This document shows, one piece after another, positions 1 through 5,796 of a stretch of DNA of 6,598 bases; within the stretch, counting starts at the first letter, position 1; every line of letters begins with the position of its first letter. This DNA is from Desulfamplus sp. Lineage in GTDB: Bacteria > Desulfobacterota > Desulfobacteria > Desulfobacterales > Desulfobacteraceae. The stretch covers positions 1-6,598 of the forward strand of contig JADGBP010000134.1 in assembly GCA_015231395.1 (NCBI GenBank). The letters run 5' to 3'. The notes beneath the pieces were generated by a model, which was given only the letters and a program-made list of their open reading frames with translations, had not been told where the DNA came from and did not search any database. The translations under genes were made by a program, and so were the position numbers.

Positions 1-72
1 AAACCATATATTTCAGGTGGTTTGGTCGATTATCAGGCTGTTTTTTTGAAGAATAAACCAAACACAGGATAA
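1..72 (+). CDS. Possible 3' end of an unknown plus-strand gene (partial)
   Basis: Frame 1 is open from the first base to a TAA at 70-72 and gives 23 residues beginning KPYISGGLVDYQAVFLKN. The composition looks protein-like, and the reading would be convergent with the flavoprotein gene to its right. An open stretch this short is not statistically meaningful in AT-rich DNA. I recognise no family, so this is only a candidate tail of a gene that starts outside the window. The rest of the stretch, 73-214, shows only AT-rich sequence with weak A/T-only inverted repeats (for example 83-90 with 105-112). Confidence 0.2.
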   Translation, partial: KPYISGGLVDYQAVFLKNKPNTG

Positions 73-214
73 TATCCAGAGTTAAATATTTAATATTAAA
101 GGGAAATATTTATGCGACACGCTCTAAATATAAACCAGAGCTTCAGATAGAATGCTGGTGGTAAGATGCTAATGCATTGATTTATATTCGTTTGCAGCAA
201 AGACTGTCAGCAAT

Positions 215-246
215 CACTCACTAATACACACACTCACTAACACACA
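215..246. repeat. 16-bp tandem duplication over the glcD-like stop codon
   Basis: CACTCACTAATACACA (215-230) is followed directly by CACTCACTAACACACA (231-246), a two-copy tandem repeat with one mismatch. The flavoprotein stop codon (CTA on this strand, 237-239) lies in the second copy, and the same CTA triplet recurs in the first copy (221-223). The duplication probably arose by replication slippage and does not change the protein. Confidence 0.8.
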
Positions 247-1616
247 AAAATCTTTCCTGGATTCAGGATATTATCGGGATCAAACACCTTTTTAATACCT
301 CGCATTATTGCCATCTCGCTTTCTCCCACCTCGTTTGGAAGATACTTCATTTTGGTAATTCCTACCCCATGCTCTCCGGTGATTGTGCCTCCAAGATCAA
401 GGGTATGAGCAAACAACTCGTCCATGGCAGATTCGGCAAGCATACTTTCCTGTGGATTCTGTTTGTGATACATGATGTTGCAGTGAATATTCCCATCACC
501 TGCATGACCAAAACTTACAATATTCAATCCAGTTCTTTTCTGAATCCCCTGAATCCTGTTAACCATTTCAGGAATACGGTTAATGGGTACAACTATATCT
601 TCATTGATTTTATTTGGTGCTATCTTAAAAAGTGAGGCTGACAGAGCTTTTCTTGCAGCCCATAGTTCTGCCGCCTCTTTTGCATCAGCAGCAGGGATAA
701 CCTGTAGAGCCCCTTTATCAATGCAGAATTTTTTTATTTTTTCAGCATCCTGTGCAACCAAAGATTCACTTCCATCAACTTCAATGATTAAAATTGCATT
801 AATATCAGCCGGTATATGAAAGCCAAAACTTTCTCTCACACACTCAATGGAAGCTTTGTCAAGAAATTCCACACATCGTGGCACCAGCGACGCCTTGATA
901 ATGGCAGAGACAGTCTGTGCAGCCTGATCAATGGTTGGAAAAAGAACCGCCATGGTTTTTACAGCTTCTGGCAGGGGCAAAAGTCTTAGTGTGGCTTGAG
1001 TTACAACAGCAAGGGTTCCTTCAGATCCCACAATCAGGCGGGTTAGATCATATCCGGCTACACCCTTAGCGGTTCTTACACCAGTGTGGATAATTTTTCC
1101 AGACGGAATTACCGCCTCAAGTCCAAGCACATAATCCCTTGTAACACCATACTTAACAGCTTTGGGACCTCCGGCACACTCTCCAAGATTGCCGCCAAGA
1201 GTGCAGAAGGCTGAACTTGCCGGATCCGGTGGATAAAAGAGTCCCTTCTGTTCCACAGCCTTTTGAAAATCACCGGTTACAACTCCTGGTTCAACCCTTG
1301 CAATCAAGTTATCACAGTCAATTTCAATAATGCGATTCATTCGGCTCATTGCCATCACAATCCCACCTTGGACTGCAAGAGAGCCGCCTGTCATGCCTGA
1401 GCCGCTACCCCGCGGGATAACGGCAATTTGCTCACTGGATGCAAGTTCAAGGATTGCTGAAACTTCAGAAGCGGAACAGGGGAAGACAACCGCATCAGGC
1501 AGGAATGACTTGCCTGTGGCATCATAGGAGTAACAGCAAAGTTCCTCAAGTTCCATGGTGGCATTGCCACGAGTGATTTTATGAAGGGATTTGTATAGAG
1601 AATCTTTTAAACTCAT
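237..1616 (-). CDS. glcD: FAD-binding oxidoreductase, GlcD / D-lactate dehydrogenase family
   Basis: This encodes a cytoplasmic or membrane-associated flavoprotein of the GlcD/Dld family, which oxidises a 2-hydroxy acid such as glycolate or D-lactate to the 2-oxo acid. Counting from the ATG at 1616 it has 459 residues, normal for the family. An N-terminal PCMH-type FAD domain shows PRGSGSGMTGG (68-78), YPPDP (128-132) and TLGGNLGECAGGP (139-151). The C-terminal FAD-oxidase domain shows GHAGDGNIH (370-378), GEHG (414-417) and the closing DPDNILNPGKIF. The metal-ligand type histidines H371, H378 and H416 are present. The frame extends upstream to a GTG at 1667, but that extension (MAIRDSDRL) is encoded by an intergenic palindrome, so I prefer the ATG. 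Neither start has a clear Shine-Dalgarno. No GlcE, GlcF or Fe-S partner gene adjoins it, so it may act alone or with a distant partner. The exact substrate cannot be told from sequence; the symbol denotes family only. Confidence 0.9.
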   Translation of the reverse strand: MSLKDSLYKSLHKITRGNATMELEELCCYSYDATGKSFLPDAVVFPCSASEVSAILELASSEQIAVIPRGSGSGMTGGSLAVQGGIVMAMSRMNRIIEIDCDNLIARVEPGVVTGDFQKAVEQKGLFYPPDPASSAFCTLGGNLGECAGGPKAVKYGVTRDYVLGLEAVIPSGKIIHTGVRTAKGVAGYDLTRLIVGSEGTLAVVTQATLRLLPLPEAVKTMAVLFPTIDQAAQTVSAIIKASLVPRCVEFLDKASIECVRESFGFHIPADINAILIIEVDGSESLVAQDAEKIKKFCIDKGALQVIPAADAKEAAELWAARKALSASLFKIAPNKINEDIVVPINRIPEMVNRIQGIQKRTGLNIVSFGHAGDGNIHCNIMYHKQNPQESMLAESAMDELFAHTLDLGGTITGEHGVGITKMKYLPNEVGESEMAIMRGIKKVFDPDNILNPGKIFVC

Positions 1617-1645
1617 ATTTTTAACCGATATTAACTTTTTGAGTC

Positions 1646-1737
1646 TGTCTGAATCACGGATTGCCACGGATTAAAATATTACACGTATGAAAAAATCAGT
1701 GATATCCGTGTAATCAGGTTAATCCGTGATTCAGACA
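1646..1737. repeat. Long imperfect palindrome built of CACGGATT/AATCCGTG units
   Basis: The outer arms are perfect 17-bp inverted repeats (1646-1662 TGTCTGAATCACGGATT, and 1721-1737 its reverse complement). A nested 8-bp pair, ATTACACG (1678-1685) with CGTGTAAT (1707-1714), lies inside. The CACGGATT motif also repeats in tandem at 1655-1662 and 1665-1672. The whole 92-bp unit could fold into a large cruciform or RNA hairpin. It sits in the cheD-glcD spacer and runs into the 5' extension of the glcD frame. From memory, similar ATCCGTG-rich palindromes occur as dispersed intergenic repeats in environmental genomes, which I cannot verify here. It could be a REP- or MITE-like element; no target-site duplication is obvious. 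It has no T-tract in either direction, so it is not a standard terminator. Confidence 0.75.
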
Positions 1738-1793
1738 AATGACCAAAGTCAGATAGAATCAATCCTTATTTTTGTTTTTATGCTCAGGAATGG

Positions 1794-1835
1794 ATAAAAC
1801 ACGTCCATAAGTGTATAAAACATGTCCATAAGTGT
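1794..1835. repeat. 21-bp tandem repeat, two copies
   Basis: Two adjacent 21-bp units (1794-1814 and 1815-1835) share ATAAAACA then C or T, then GTCCATAAGTGT, differing at one base. The 21-bp period is two helical turns. Each unit holds an ACAC/ATAC...GTGT-like partial dyad. The repeat sits 33 bp downstream of the cheD stop and upstream of the glcD palindrome, so it could be a protein-binding site for glcD expression or a slippage product. The sequence alone does not decide between them. Confidence 0.7.
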
Positions 1836-1867
1836 TGAACAGGTGTCAGCCGGACAAGAAACAATGT

Positions 1868-2422
1868 TCAAAACAGAGTAACCGCATCGGAATTTATCAG
1901 ATTCTGTTGAATTTTTTTCAGCCGCTGTTTTTCTATATCGCTGATTTCAGGTGACAGGGAGGAATTTATACGTTTGAGAAAAACATCTCCAGTATTTGAG
2001 TCCATAAAAATTTTGCGTATGTCATAACCTCCAAAGTCATGCCGCACCAATTTTATAGATTCATCTTTCAAGAATTGTATTACAAATTCAATGTTTTTCT
2101 GTCCCGGTCCATTTTCGTATGAAAAACTTTTTGTAACACATGCTCCTCCAAATGCCTTGGCAATTATATTCTTTTTTTCTCCGCCAAGTTTTATTATTCC
2201 GTTAATAAGCAGTTCCATTGCATTGACACCATAACGGGCGGATTCATTATAAGAATTCATATCAGCTTTTCCGGGTAACAGAATATGATTGAGTGCACCA
2301 ATACGCTTTTTTGTTTCAAACAGACAGACACCCACGCAGGAACCAAGTAATGTAGATATGATCATTGGTGACTGCGTTATATAATATTCTCCTATTTTAA
2401 GATAAATATTTTTAGGCATCAT
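1868..2422 (-). CDS. cheD: Chemoreceptor glutamine deamidase CheD
   Basis: CheD deamidates selected glutamines of chemoreceptors to glutamate, creating methylation sites, and in some bacteria it binds the phosphatase CheC. The 184-residue protein is of normal or slightly long family length. It carries the signature TLLGSCVGVCLFE (24-36), with the catalytic Cys at C29 and the catalytic His at H46 in GALNHILLP. The 17-residue Cys-His spacing equals that of Thermotoga CheD as I recall it. The downstream FGG (FGGACVTKS, then FGGYDIRK) blocks are also typical. The C-terminal 30 residues are a charged extension of unclear role. It starts 15 bp after the cheB stop, so the two are almost certainly co-transcribed. 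There are two consecutive ATGs (2422 and 2419), with a weak GGA about 9 nt upstream. No cheC is visible here. Confidence 0.96.
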   Translation of the reverse strand: MMPKNIYLKIGEYYITQSPMIISTLLGSCVGVCLFETKKRIGALNHILLPGKADMNSYNESARYGVNAMELLINGIIKLGGEKKNIIAKAFGGACVTKSFSYENGPGQKNIEFVIQFLKDESIKLVRHDFGGYDIRKIFMDSNTGDVFLKRINSSLSPEISDIEKQRLKKIQQNLINSDAVTLF

Positions 2423-2437
2423 CTTGTTTATTCCATT

Positions 2438-3526
2438 TTATATTCGAGCCATTTTGCATTTTTGCAATACAATGCCGGCAATATTCTCAAGAGACACTAT
2501 TTTATCCACCGCATTTTTTTTGATAGCCTCATGGGGCATCCCGAATACAACACAGCTTTTTTCATCCTGGGCAATAGTAAAGGCTCCGGCTTCTCGCATT
2601 TCCAACAAGCCCTGTGCACCATCATCTCCCATGCCGGTCATGATAACCCCAACGGCATTTTGCCCCGCATACCTTGCAGTTGACCGAAACAACACATCCA
2701 CTGATGGTCTGTGGCGTGATACCAGAGGTCCTTTTTTAACTTCAACATAATATCTTGCACCGCTTCTTTTGAGCAGCATGTGGTCATTTCCCGGAGCAAT
2801 AAGTACCTGACCCGGTAAAACCGTGTCATTATTGGCAGCTTCTTTCACAGAAACCTGGCATAAGCTGTCCAGCCTTTTTGCAAATGCCCTGGTAAAGTTT
2901 TCCGGCATGTGCTGTACAACTACTATACCCGGAGAGTCGGATGGCAATGCTTCCAGAAGAACCCGGAGTGCTTCTGTTCCGCCGGTTGATGCACCCACTG
3001 CCACGATTTTATCGGTTGTTTCAACCATTGCCTTGCTGGTAGCTTTTGCCAAAACCGCATCAGCCGTAAGTTTGGGAGGTACTTTTCTGAATTCGCTGAT
3101 TTTTTTCTTTTTGGAGAGGGCGGCTGCTTTGATGGCATCACAGATTCTTATTCTGGATTCTTCAATGAATTTTTTTGTTCCCATGTTGGGTTTCTGAATA
3201 ATATCCACAGCACCGTATTCAAAGGCTTTAAAGGCGGTCGCGGTTCCTTCTCCTGCAAGACTTGAACAGATAACAACCGGTATGGGGTGCTGAGACATTA
3301 TCTTCTGAAGAAATGTGATTCCATCCATGCGAGGCATTTCAACATCAAGAGTGATTACATCAGGTACCTGAATCCGCATTTTGGCTGCTGCAACATAAGG
3401 ATCCTGTGCTGTACCCATAATCTCGATCTCCGGATCAGAAGAGAGTACATCCGAAAGGGCCTGTCGTACCAATGCCGAATCATCAACAATGAGAACTTTG
3501 ATTTTATTTTTCATATTATATTCCAA
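2438..3526 (-). CDS. cheB: Chemotaxis response regulator methylesterase/deamidase CheB
   Basis: CheB removes methyl groups from receptor glutamates and deamidates glutamines when phosphorylated by CheA, providing adaptation feedback. The 362-residue reading has an N-terminal receiver domain with the acidic pair D15-D16, phospho-acceptor D61 ([12 protein letters not shown]), S88/S89 and K112. A linker of about 50 residues follows, then the methylesterase domain with catalytic S180 (GASTGG), H206 (VVQHMP) and D302 (MTGMGDDG). The 26- and 96-residue spacings match the S164-H190-D286 triad of Salmonella CheB, so the enzyme looks intact. The start is ambiguous. A TTG at 3526 has AGGAG five bases upstream, whereas an ATG at 3514 gives 358 residues and begins closer to the usual family start but has only GGA nearby. 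It lies between cheR (69-bp gap) and cheD (15-bp gap), consistent with an operon. Confidence 0.96.
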   Translation of the reverse strand: MEYNMKNKIKVLIVDDSALVRQALSDVLSSDPEIEIMGTAQDPYVAAAKMRIQVPDVITLDVEMPRMDGITFLQKIMSQHPIPVVICSSLAGEGTATAFKAFEYGAVDIIQKPNMGTKKFIEESRIRICDAIKAAALSKKKKISEFRKVPPKLTADAVLAKATSKAMVETTDKIVAVGASTGGTEALRVLLEALPSDSPGIVVVQHMPENFTRAFAKRLDSLCQVSVKEAANNDTVLPGQVLIAPGNDHMLLKRSGARYYVEVKKGPLVSRHRPSVDVLFRSTARYAGQNAVGVIMTGMGDDGAQGLLEMREAGAFTIAQDEKSCVVFGMPHEAIKKNAVDKIVSLENIAGIVLQKCKMARI

Positions 3527-3531
3527 GGAAA

Positions 3532-3536
3532 CTCCT
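3532..3536 (-). promoter_or_regulatory. Ribosome binding site for the cheB TTG start
   Basis: The minus strand reads AGGAG here, five bases (TTTCC) before the TTG at 3526-3524. It is the strongest Shine-Dalgarno near the cheB start and is 17 bases from the ATG at 3514, too far to serve that codon well. This favours TTG initiation. Confidence 0.55.
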
Positions 3537-3595
3537 GTCCTTTATGAGCGGCGGGCATTGACTACTTAAATCCATAGTTTACATTTTATAAGGCT

Positions 3596-4465
3596 CTATG
3601 GTTTGTAATAAATCGCATGATCCCTCTGTACAAGAGGTATATTCTGGCAATTCAAGACTTCGGAGTGACCAACAAAAAGATATCCACCGCATTTAAGGTG
3701 ATTGCACAGATTGCTTATTAACTTTTCCTGAGTTGGTTTGTCAAAGTAGATCATCACATTTCTACAGAATATTATATCCATCTGTTCCCTGACCTGAAGA
3801 TTGCCGCTGACGAGGTTTATCCCTCTGAACCGAACGATTTTTCTCAACTCGGGGGACATGCGGACAATATCTTGTTTTCTGTTTTTACTCCTTAAAATAT
3901 ATCGTTTTCTAAACTCTATGGGGACGGGTTCAATTTCATCATGACTATACACCGCTTTTTTTGCTACCTCCAGCACCCGTGTTGAAATGTCTGTGGCAAG
4001 AATCGAAAGATTTAATGACAGTTCCGGATTCTTCCTTGAAAACTCCTGCATGATCATGGCAGCGGTATAAGGTTCATGTCCTCTTGAACAGGCGGTAGAC
4101 CACAATGAAATTTTGTTTGTGATACCTGCTTTATTTCTCCTTGCAATTTCAGGCAGTACATTTTCCTCAAGAAAAGTAAAATGCTTTGGCTCTCTGAAAA
4201 AATCGGTTTTATTGGTTGTGATCTGATTAATAAATTCAGGAAGCTCTTTTTTAATTCCTTCAGGGCTGAAAAGGTAGTTACAATATTCTTTATAGCTTTT
4301 AATATCAAGATGAATCAATCTTTTGTGCAGGCGTGATTCAATCATGTTCCTCTTACCGTCCGGCATTTTTATGCCAAACTGAAGATGAATAAAATTGCCA
4401 AGTTCCCTGAAAATTTCAATGGAAAGCGGGCTTATAGCTCTTTTGTATAAAGGGGAATCTGTCAT
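3596..4465 (-). CDS. cheR: Chemoreceptor glutamate methyltransferase CheR
   Basis: CheR uses S-adenosylmethionine to methylate receptor glutamates. The 289-residue protein has an N-terminal helical domain with the conserved TTNKTDFFRE (83-92). The SAM-binding Rossmann domain shows WSTACSRGHEPYTAAM (122-137), ATDIS (157-161), INLVSGNL (216-223), CRNVMIYF (234-241) and GHSE (266-269). One motif is slightly unusual: the common CSTGEEPY is CSRGHEPY here, so the first Glu is His while the second Glu is kept. The beta-subdomain loop between RY (188-189) and EL (206-207) appears as long as in E. coli CheR as I recall it, which bears on receptor-tail tethering. No clear Shine-Dalgarno precedes the ATG. 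It is the first gene of the cheR-cheB-cheD series and lies 80 bp downstream of a toxin-antitoxin island. Confidence 0.95.
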   Translation of the reverse strand: MTDSPLYKRAISPLSIEIFRELGNFIHLQFGIKMPDGKRNMIESRLHKRLIHLDIKSYKEYCNYLFSPEGIKKELPEFINQITTNKTDFFREPKHFTFLEENVLPEIARRNKAGITNKISLWSTACSRGHEPYTAAMIMQEFSRKNPELSLNLSILATDISTRVLEVAKKAVYSHDEIEPVPIEFRKRYILRSKNRKQDIVRMSPELRKIVRFRGINLVSGNLQVREQMDIIFCRNVMIYFDKPTQEKLISNLCNHLKCGGYLFVGHSEVLNCQNIPLVQRDHAIYYKP

Positions 4466-4545
4466 ATTTTTCTATTTGGGTTTATGGTTCCATGTTTTTA
4501 GTGAGACTTACTTTTGGGATTACATATACAACTGCCAACTTATCC

Positions 4546-4848
4546 TTAAGGTATTGATGTAACTGTTAATTTGACGCCAAGAGCTTTACACACTCGCTGT
4601 ATAGTATCAAACCGGGGGTGACTATTAGGATTCAATGCCTTGTATAGAGACTCTCGCTTGATACCACTGGCTTTAGCTATTTCTGTCATGCCACGTGCCT
4701 TGGCAATATGCCCTAACGCCGCTGCTAATTCTCCTGAGTTACCTTCTTCGAGAACCTGACTCAAATACTCCACGATGTCAGCATCACTTTTAATATACTG
4801 TGCCATATCAAATTCAGGCAAATCATTGATATTGACTTTGTGCATCAT
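4546..4848 (-). CDS. HTH addiction-module antidote protein (HigA-like, TIGR02684-type), apparently solo
   Basis: This 100-residue protein matches the 'putative addiction module antidote' family as I know it: the FDMAQYI segment (14-20), then EYLSQVLEEGNSGELAAALGHIAKARG (about 27-53), then a helix-turn-helix of Cro/XRE type with MTEIAKASGIKRESLYKAL (54-72), and a final LGVKLTV strand. Such proteins bind a small RelE/HigB-type toxin, usually encoded just upstream, and repress their own operon. Here the 65 bp upstream holds no such gene and the next gene up is a PIN-like toxin, so the antidote is orphaned or has been recruited to the neighbouring module. The start has two adjacent ATGs (4848, 4845) with AAGGA/GAG-type sequence upstream. 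The last codons end 80 bp before cheR. Confidence 0.88.
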   Translation of the reverse strand: MMHKVNINDLPEFDMAQYIKSDADIVEYLSQVLEEGNSGELAAALGHIAKARGMTEIAKASGIKRESLYKALNPNSHPRFDTIQRVCKALGVKLTVTSIP

Positions 4849-4913
4849 AATTCACTCTTATCCTTGCATTTTCGACTTTAGAGAGATTATTGGAAATTGC
4901 ATCAAGATTGAGT

Positions 4914-5426
4914 TTAAGAAAATTCAGTCTTAACTTGTGAAATTACATCGTTTAACAAGCTGGGACGAATATGTAATGTTGTCTGTTGTGGGATAGCATA
5001 TAATAGAGCCAATACCTCAGATAGAGTACGCAAGTCTTGGCGAATTGCACGGATTAAAAGTCCTAATGTACCATGAGCTTTGATATTAAGGGTTTTTGCA
5101 GCCAACCGTGCTGCTGTATCATCCGTTATTAACATATTGATAGAATGTATTAAACATAGGGCAAGAGCCTCCCGTTCTCCATGATGCAAGGTATAAAGAG
5201 TTCTTATGGCGTTGATCTTGGACAAAGATGGAGGTGGTGGTTGTCGAATCAACTTAACATTTGCCTGTTGTAATACCCGTGGACGATGATGCTCTACTTC
5301 AATCCAGACAGCATCAGGGACTAAAATTCCAGCGTAATCACTTAACACATCCAATGATGCGAGTTCGTCCAGATGTATCAATGGACCCGCATCAGCAACA
5401 ATTAAGGTGTGGTTAGTCTTTTCCAT
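4914..5426 (-). CDS. PIN-like toxin (DUF3368-type), probable ribonuclease
   Basis: This is the probable toxin of a type II module. PIN-domain toxins are Mg-dependent ribonucleases that cut tRNA, rRNA or mRNA. The 170-residue reading from the ATG at 5426 shows LIVADAGPLIHL (8-19) with acidic D12, VPDAVWIEVE with E43/E45, GEREALAL (83-90) and LITDDTAARLAAKTLNIKAHGTLGLL (99-124) with D102/D103. The TDD-AAR-A-L-GT-G block is the hallmark of the DUF3368 branch, and the PIN acidic residues appear complete. An upstream ATG at 5444 in this frame is possible, but the 5426 start overlaps the antitoxin stop by 14 bp, a typical coupled TA layout. DUF3368 toxins are often paired with UPF0175 proteins, but the partner here looks like ribbon-helix-helix. 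Target and activity are inferred from family. Confidence 0.88.
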   Translation of the reverse strand: MEKTNHTLIVADAGPLIHLDELASLDVLSDYAGILVPDAVWIEVEHHRPRVLQQANVKLIRQPPPPSLSKINAIRTLYTLHHGEREALALCLIHSINMLITDDTAARLAAKTLNIKAHGTLGLLIRAIRQDLRTLSEVLALLYAIPQQTTLHIRPSLLNDVISQVKTEFS

Positions 5427-5610
5427 GCAATCCCCATTCAACATCCTCCTGAATAAAGGCTTCGGTTAATATCTCCTGATGCGATTCAATATAGCGATGA
5501 AGGGCTTCATTGATAATATCTTGTAAACTACATGCCCAACCTTGTTGCACCAACGTTTGAGCCTCTTGCCATAGTTGATAGGGTATCTCTGCCTGAACAG
5601 TATGATTCAT
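5413..5610 (-). CDS. Ribbon-helix-helix-like antitoxin
   Basis: A 65-residue protein that starts at the ATG at 5610, six bases after a strong AGGAGG (5617-5622). The open frame extends further upstream but lacks this signal. The N-terminal strand HTVQAEIPYQLWQEA (3-17), then a helix, then [17 protein letters not shown] resemble the CopG/Arc ribbon-helix-helix fold, in which the strand contacts DNA. The acidic C-terminal tail EAFIQEDVEWGL would bind and neutralise the toxin. Its stop overlaps the PIN-like toxin start by 14 bp (ATGGAAAAGACTAA), so the pair is translationally coupled. It would repress its own promoter. An exact 127-bp piece of this gene (5428-5554) recurs inverted at the right end of the window. 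The RHH assignment rests on pattern and length only. Confidence 0.85.
   Translation of the reverse strand: MNHTVQAEIPYQLWQEAQTLVQQGWACSLQDIINEALHRYIESHQEILTEAFIQEDVEWGLHGKD
5428..5554. repeat. Inverted repeat, left copy (inside the antitoxin gene)
   Basis: These 127 bases are the exact reverse complement of 6472-6598. The match stops at 5554/5555, where the right copy becomes MCP sequence, and at 5428 only because the window ends. The true repeat may therefore extend leftward into the toxin gene. Confidence 0.97.
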
Positions 5611-5639
5611 AATTATCCTCCTGTTTGAATATGTAAAAC

Positions 5640-5666
5640 TTGACATTAATCATTTGCCGGTTGACA
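5640..5666. promoter_or_regulatory. Possible operator: two TTGACA repeats 21 bp apart
   Basis: TTGACA occurs at 5640-5645 and again at 5661-5666, starting 30 and 51 bases upstream of the antitoxin ATG. The 21-bp period places both on one face of the helix, as is common for ribbon-helix-helix operators. Only six or seven bases repeat, and I see no good -35/-10 pair for the minus strand, so this is a weak candidate for the autoregulatory site. Confidence 0.22.
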
Positions 5667-5729
5667 CTCTCTGCTTCCAGAGCAACAGCCTCATTTTTCG
5701 GGAACTATCCCGGGAAGAATCCAGACTGC

Positions 5730-5759
5730 TTCAGGGGCATCATGAAAGATGCCCCCGAA
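5730..5759 (-). terminator. Strong hairpin downstream of the MCP gene, possible terminator
   Basis: The hairpin has a perfect 8-bp GC-rich stem, GGGGCATC (5734-5741) with GATGCCCC (5748-5755), around a 6-base loop. It is extended by three more pairs beyond one A-C mismatch. It begins 37 bp after the MCP stop and 120 bp before the antitoxin start. No T-tract follows on the minus strand, so it would be a weak intrinsic terminator, or a transcript-stabilising or attenuating stem that separates the MCP from the TA island. Confidence 0.4.
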
Positions 5760-5796
5760 ACTACACGAAAATCAAAAACAGGAATCTGATGCAAAT

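Noticed and set aside
369..1527. Plus-strand frames of 65 to 88 codons within the flavoprotein gene
   Set aside because: They are antisense to a complete, motif-rich coding sequence and show no independent coding evidence.
1646..1835. CRISPR array
   Set aside because: The repeats are short, few, palindromic or tandem without regular spacers, and no cas gene is present.
1835..1871. TTGAACA...TGTTCAA inverted repeat as the cheD terminator
   Set aside because: The 7-bp AT-rich arms are separated by 23 bases, overlap the cheD stop codon and have no T-tract.
2424..3197. Plus-strand open frames of 108 and 124 codons opposite cheB
   Set aside because: They lie antisense to an intact, fully conserved CheB and have no recognisable family or ribosome site.
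3572..3601. CCATAG...CTATGG inverted repeat at the end of cheR
   Set aside because: A 6-bp stem with an 18-base loop is expected by chance and is not followed by a T-run.
5699..5712. Small hairpin CGGGA-ACTA-TCCCG as a terminator
   Set aside because: It has only a 5-bp stem, and the adjacent run is A on the minus strand, the wrong sense for intrinsic termination of the MCP transcript.
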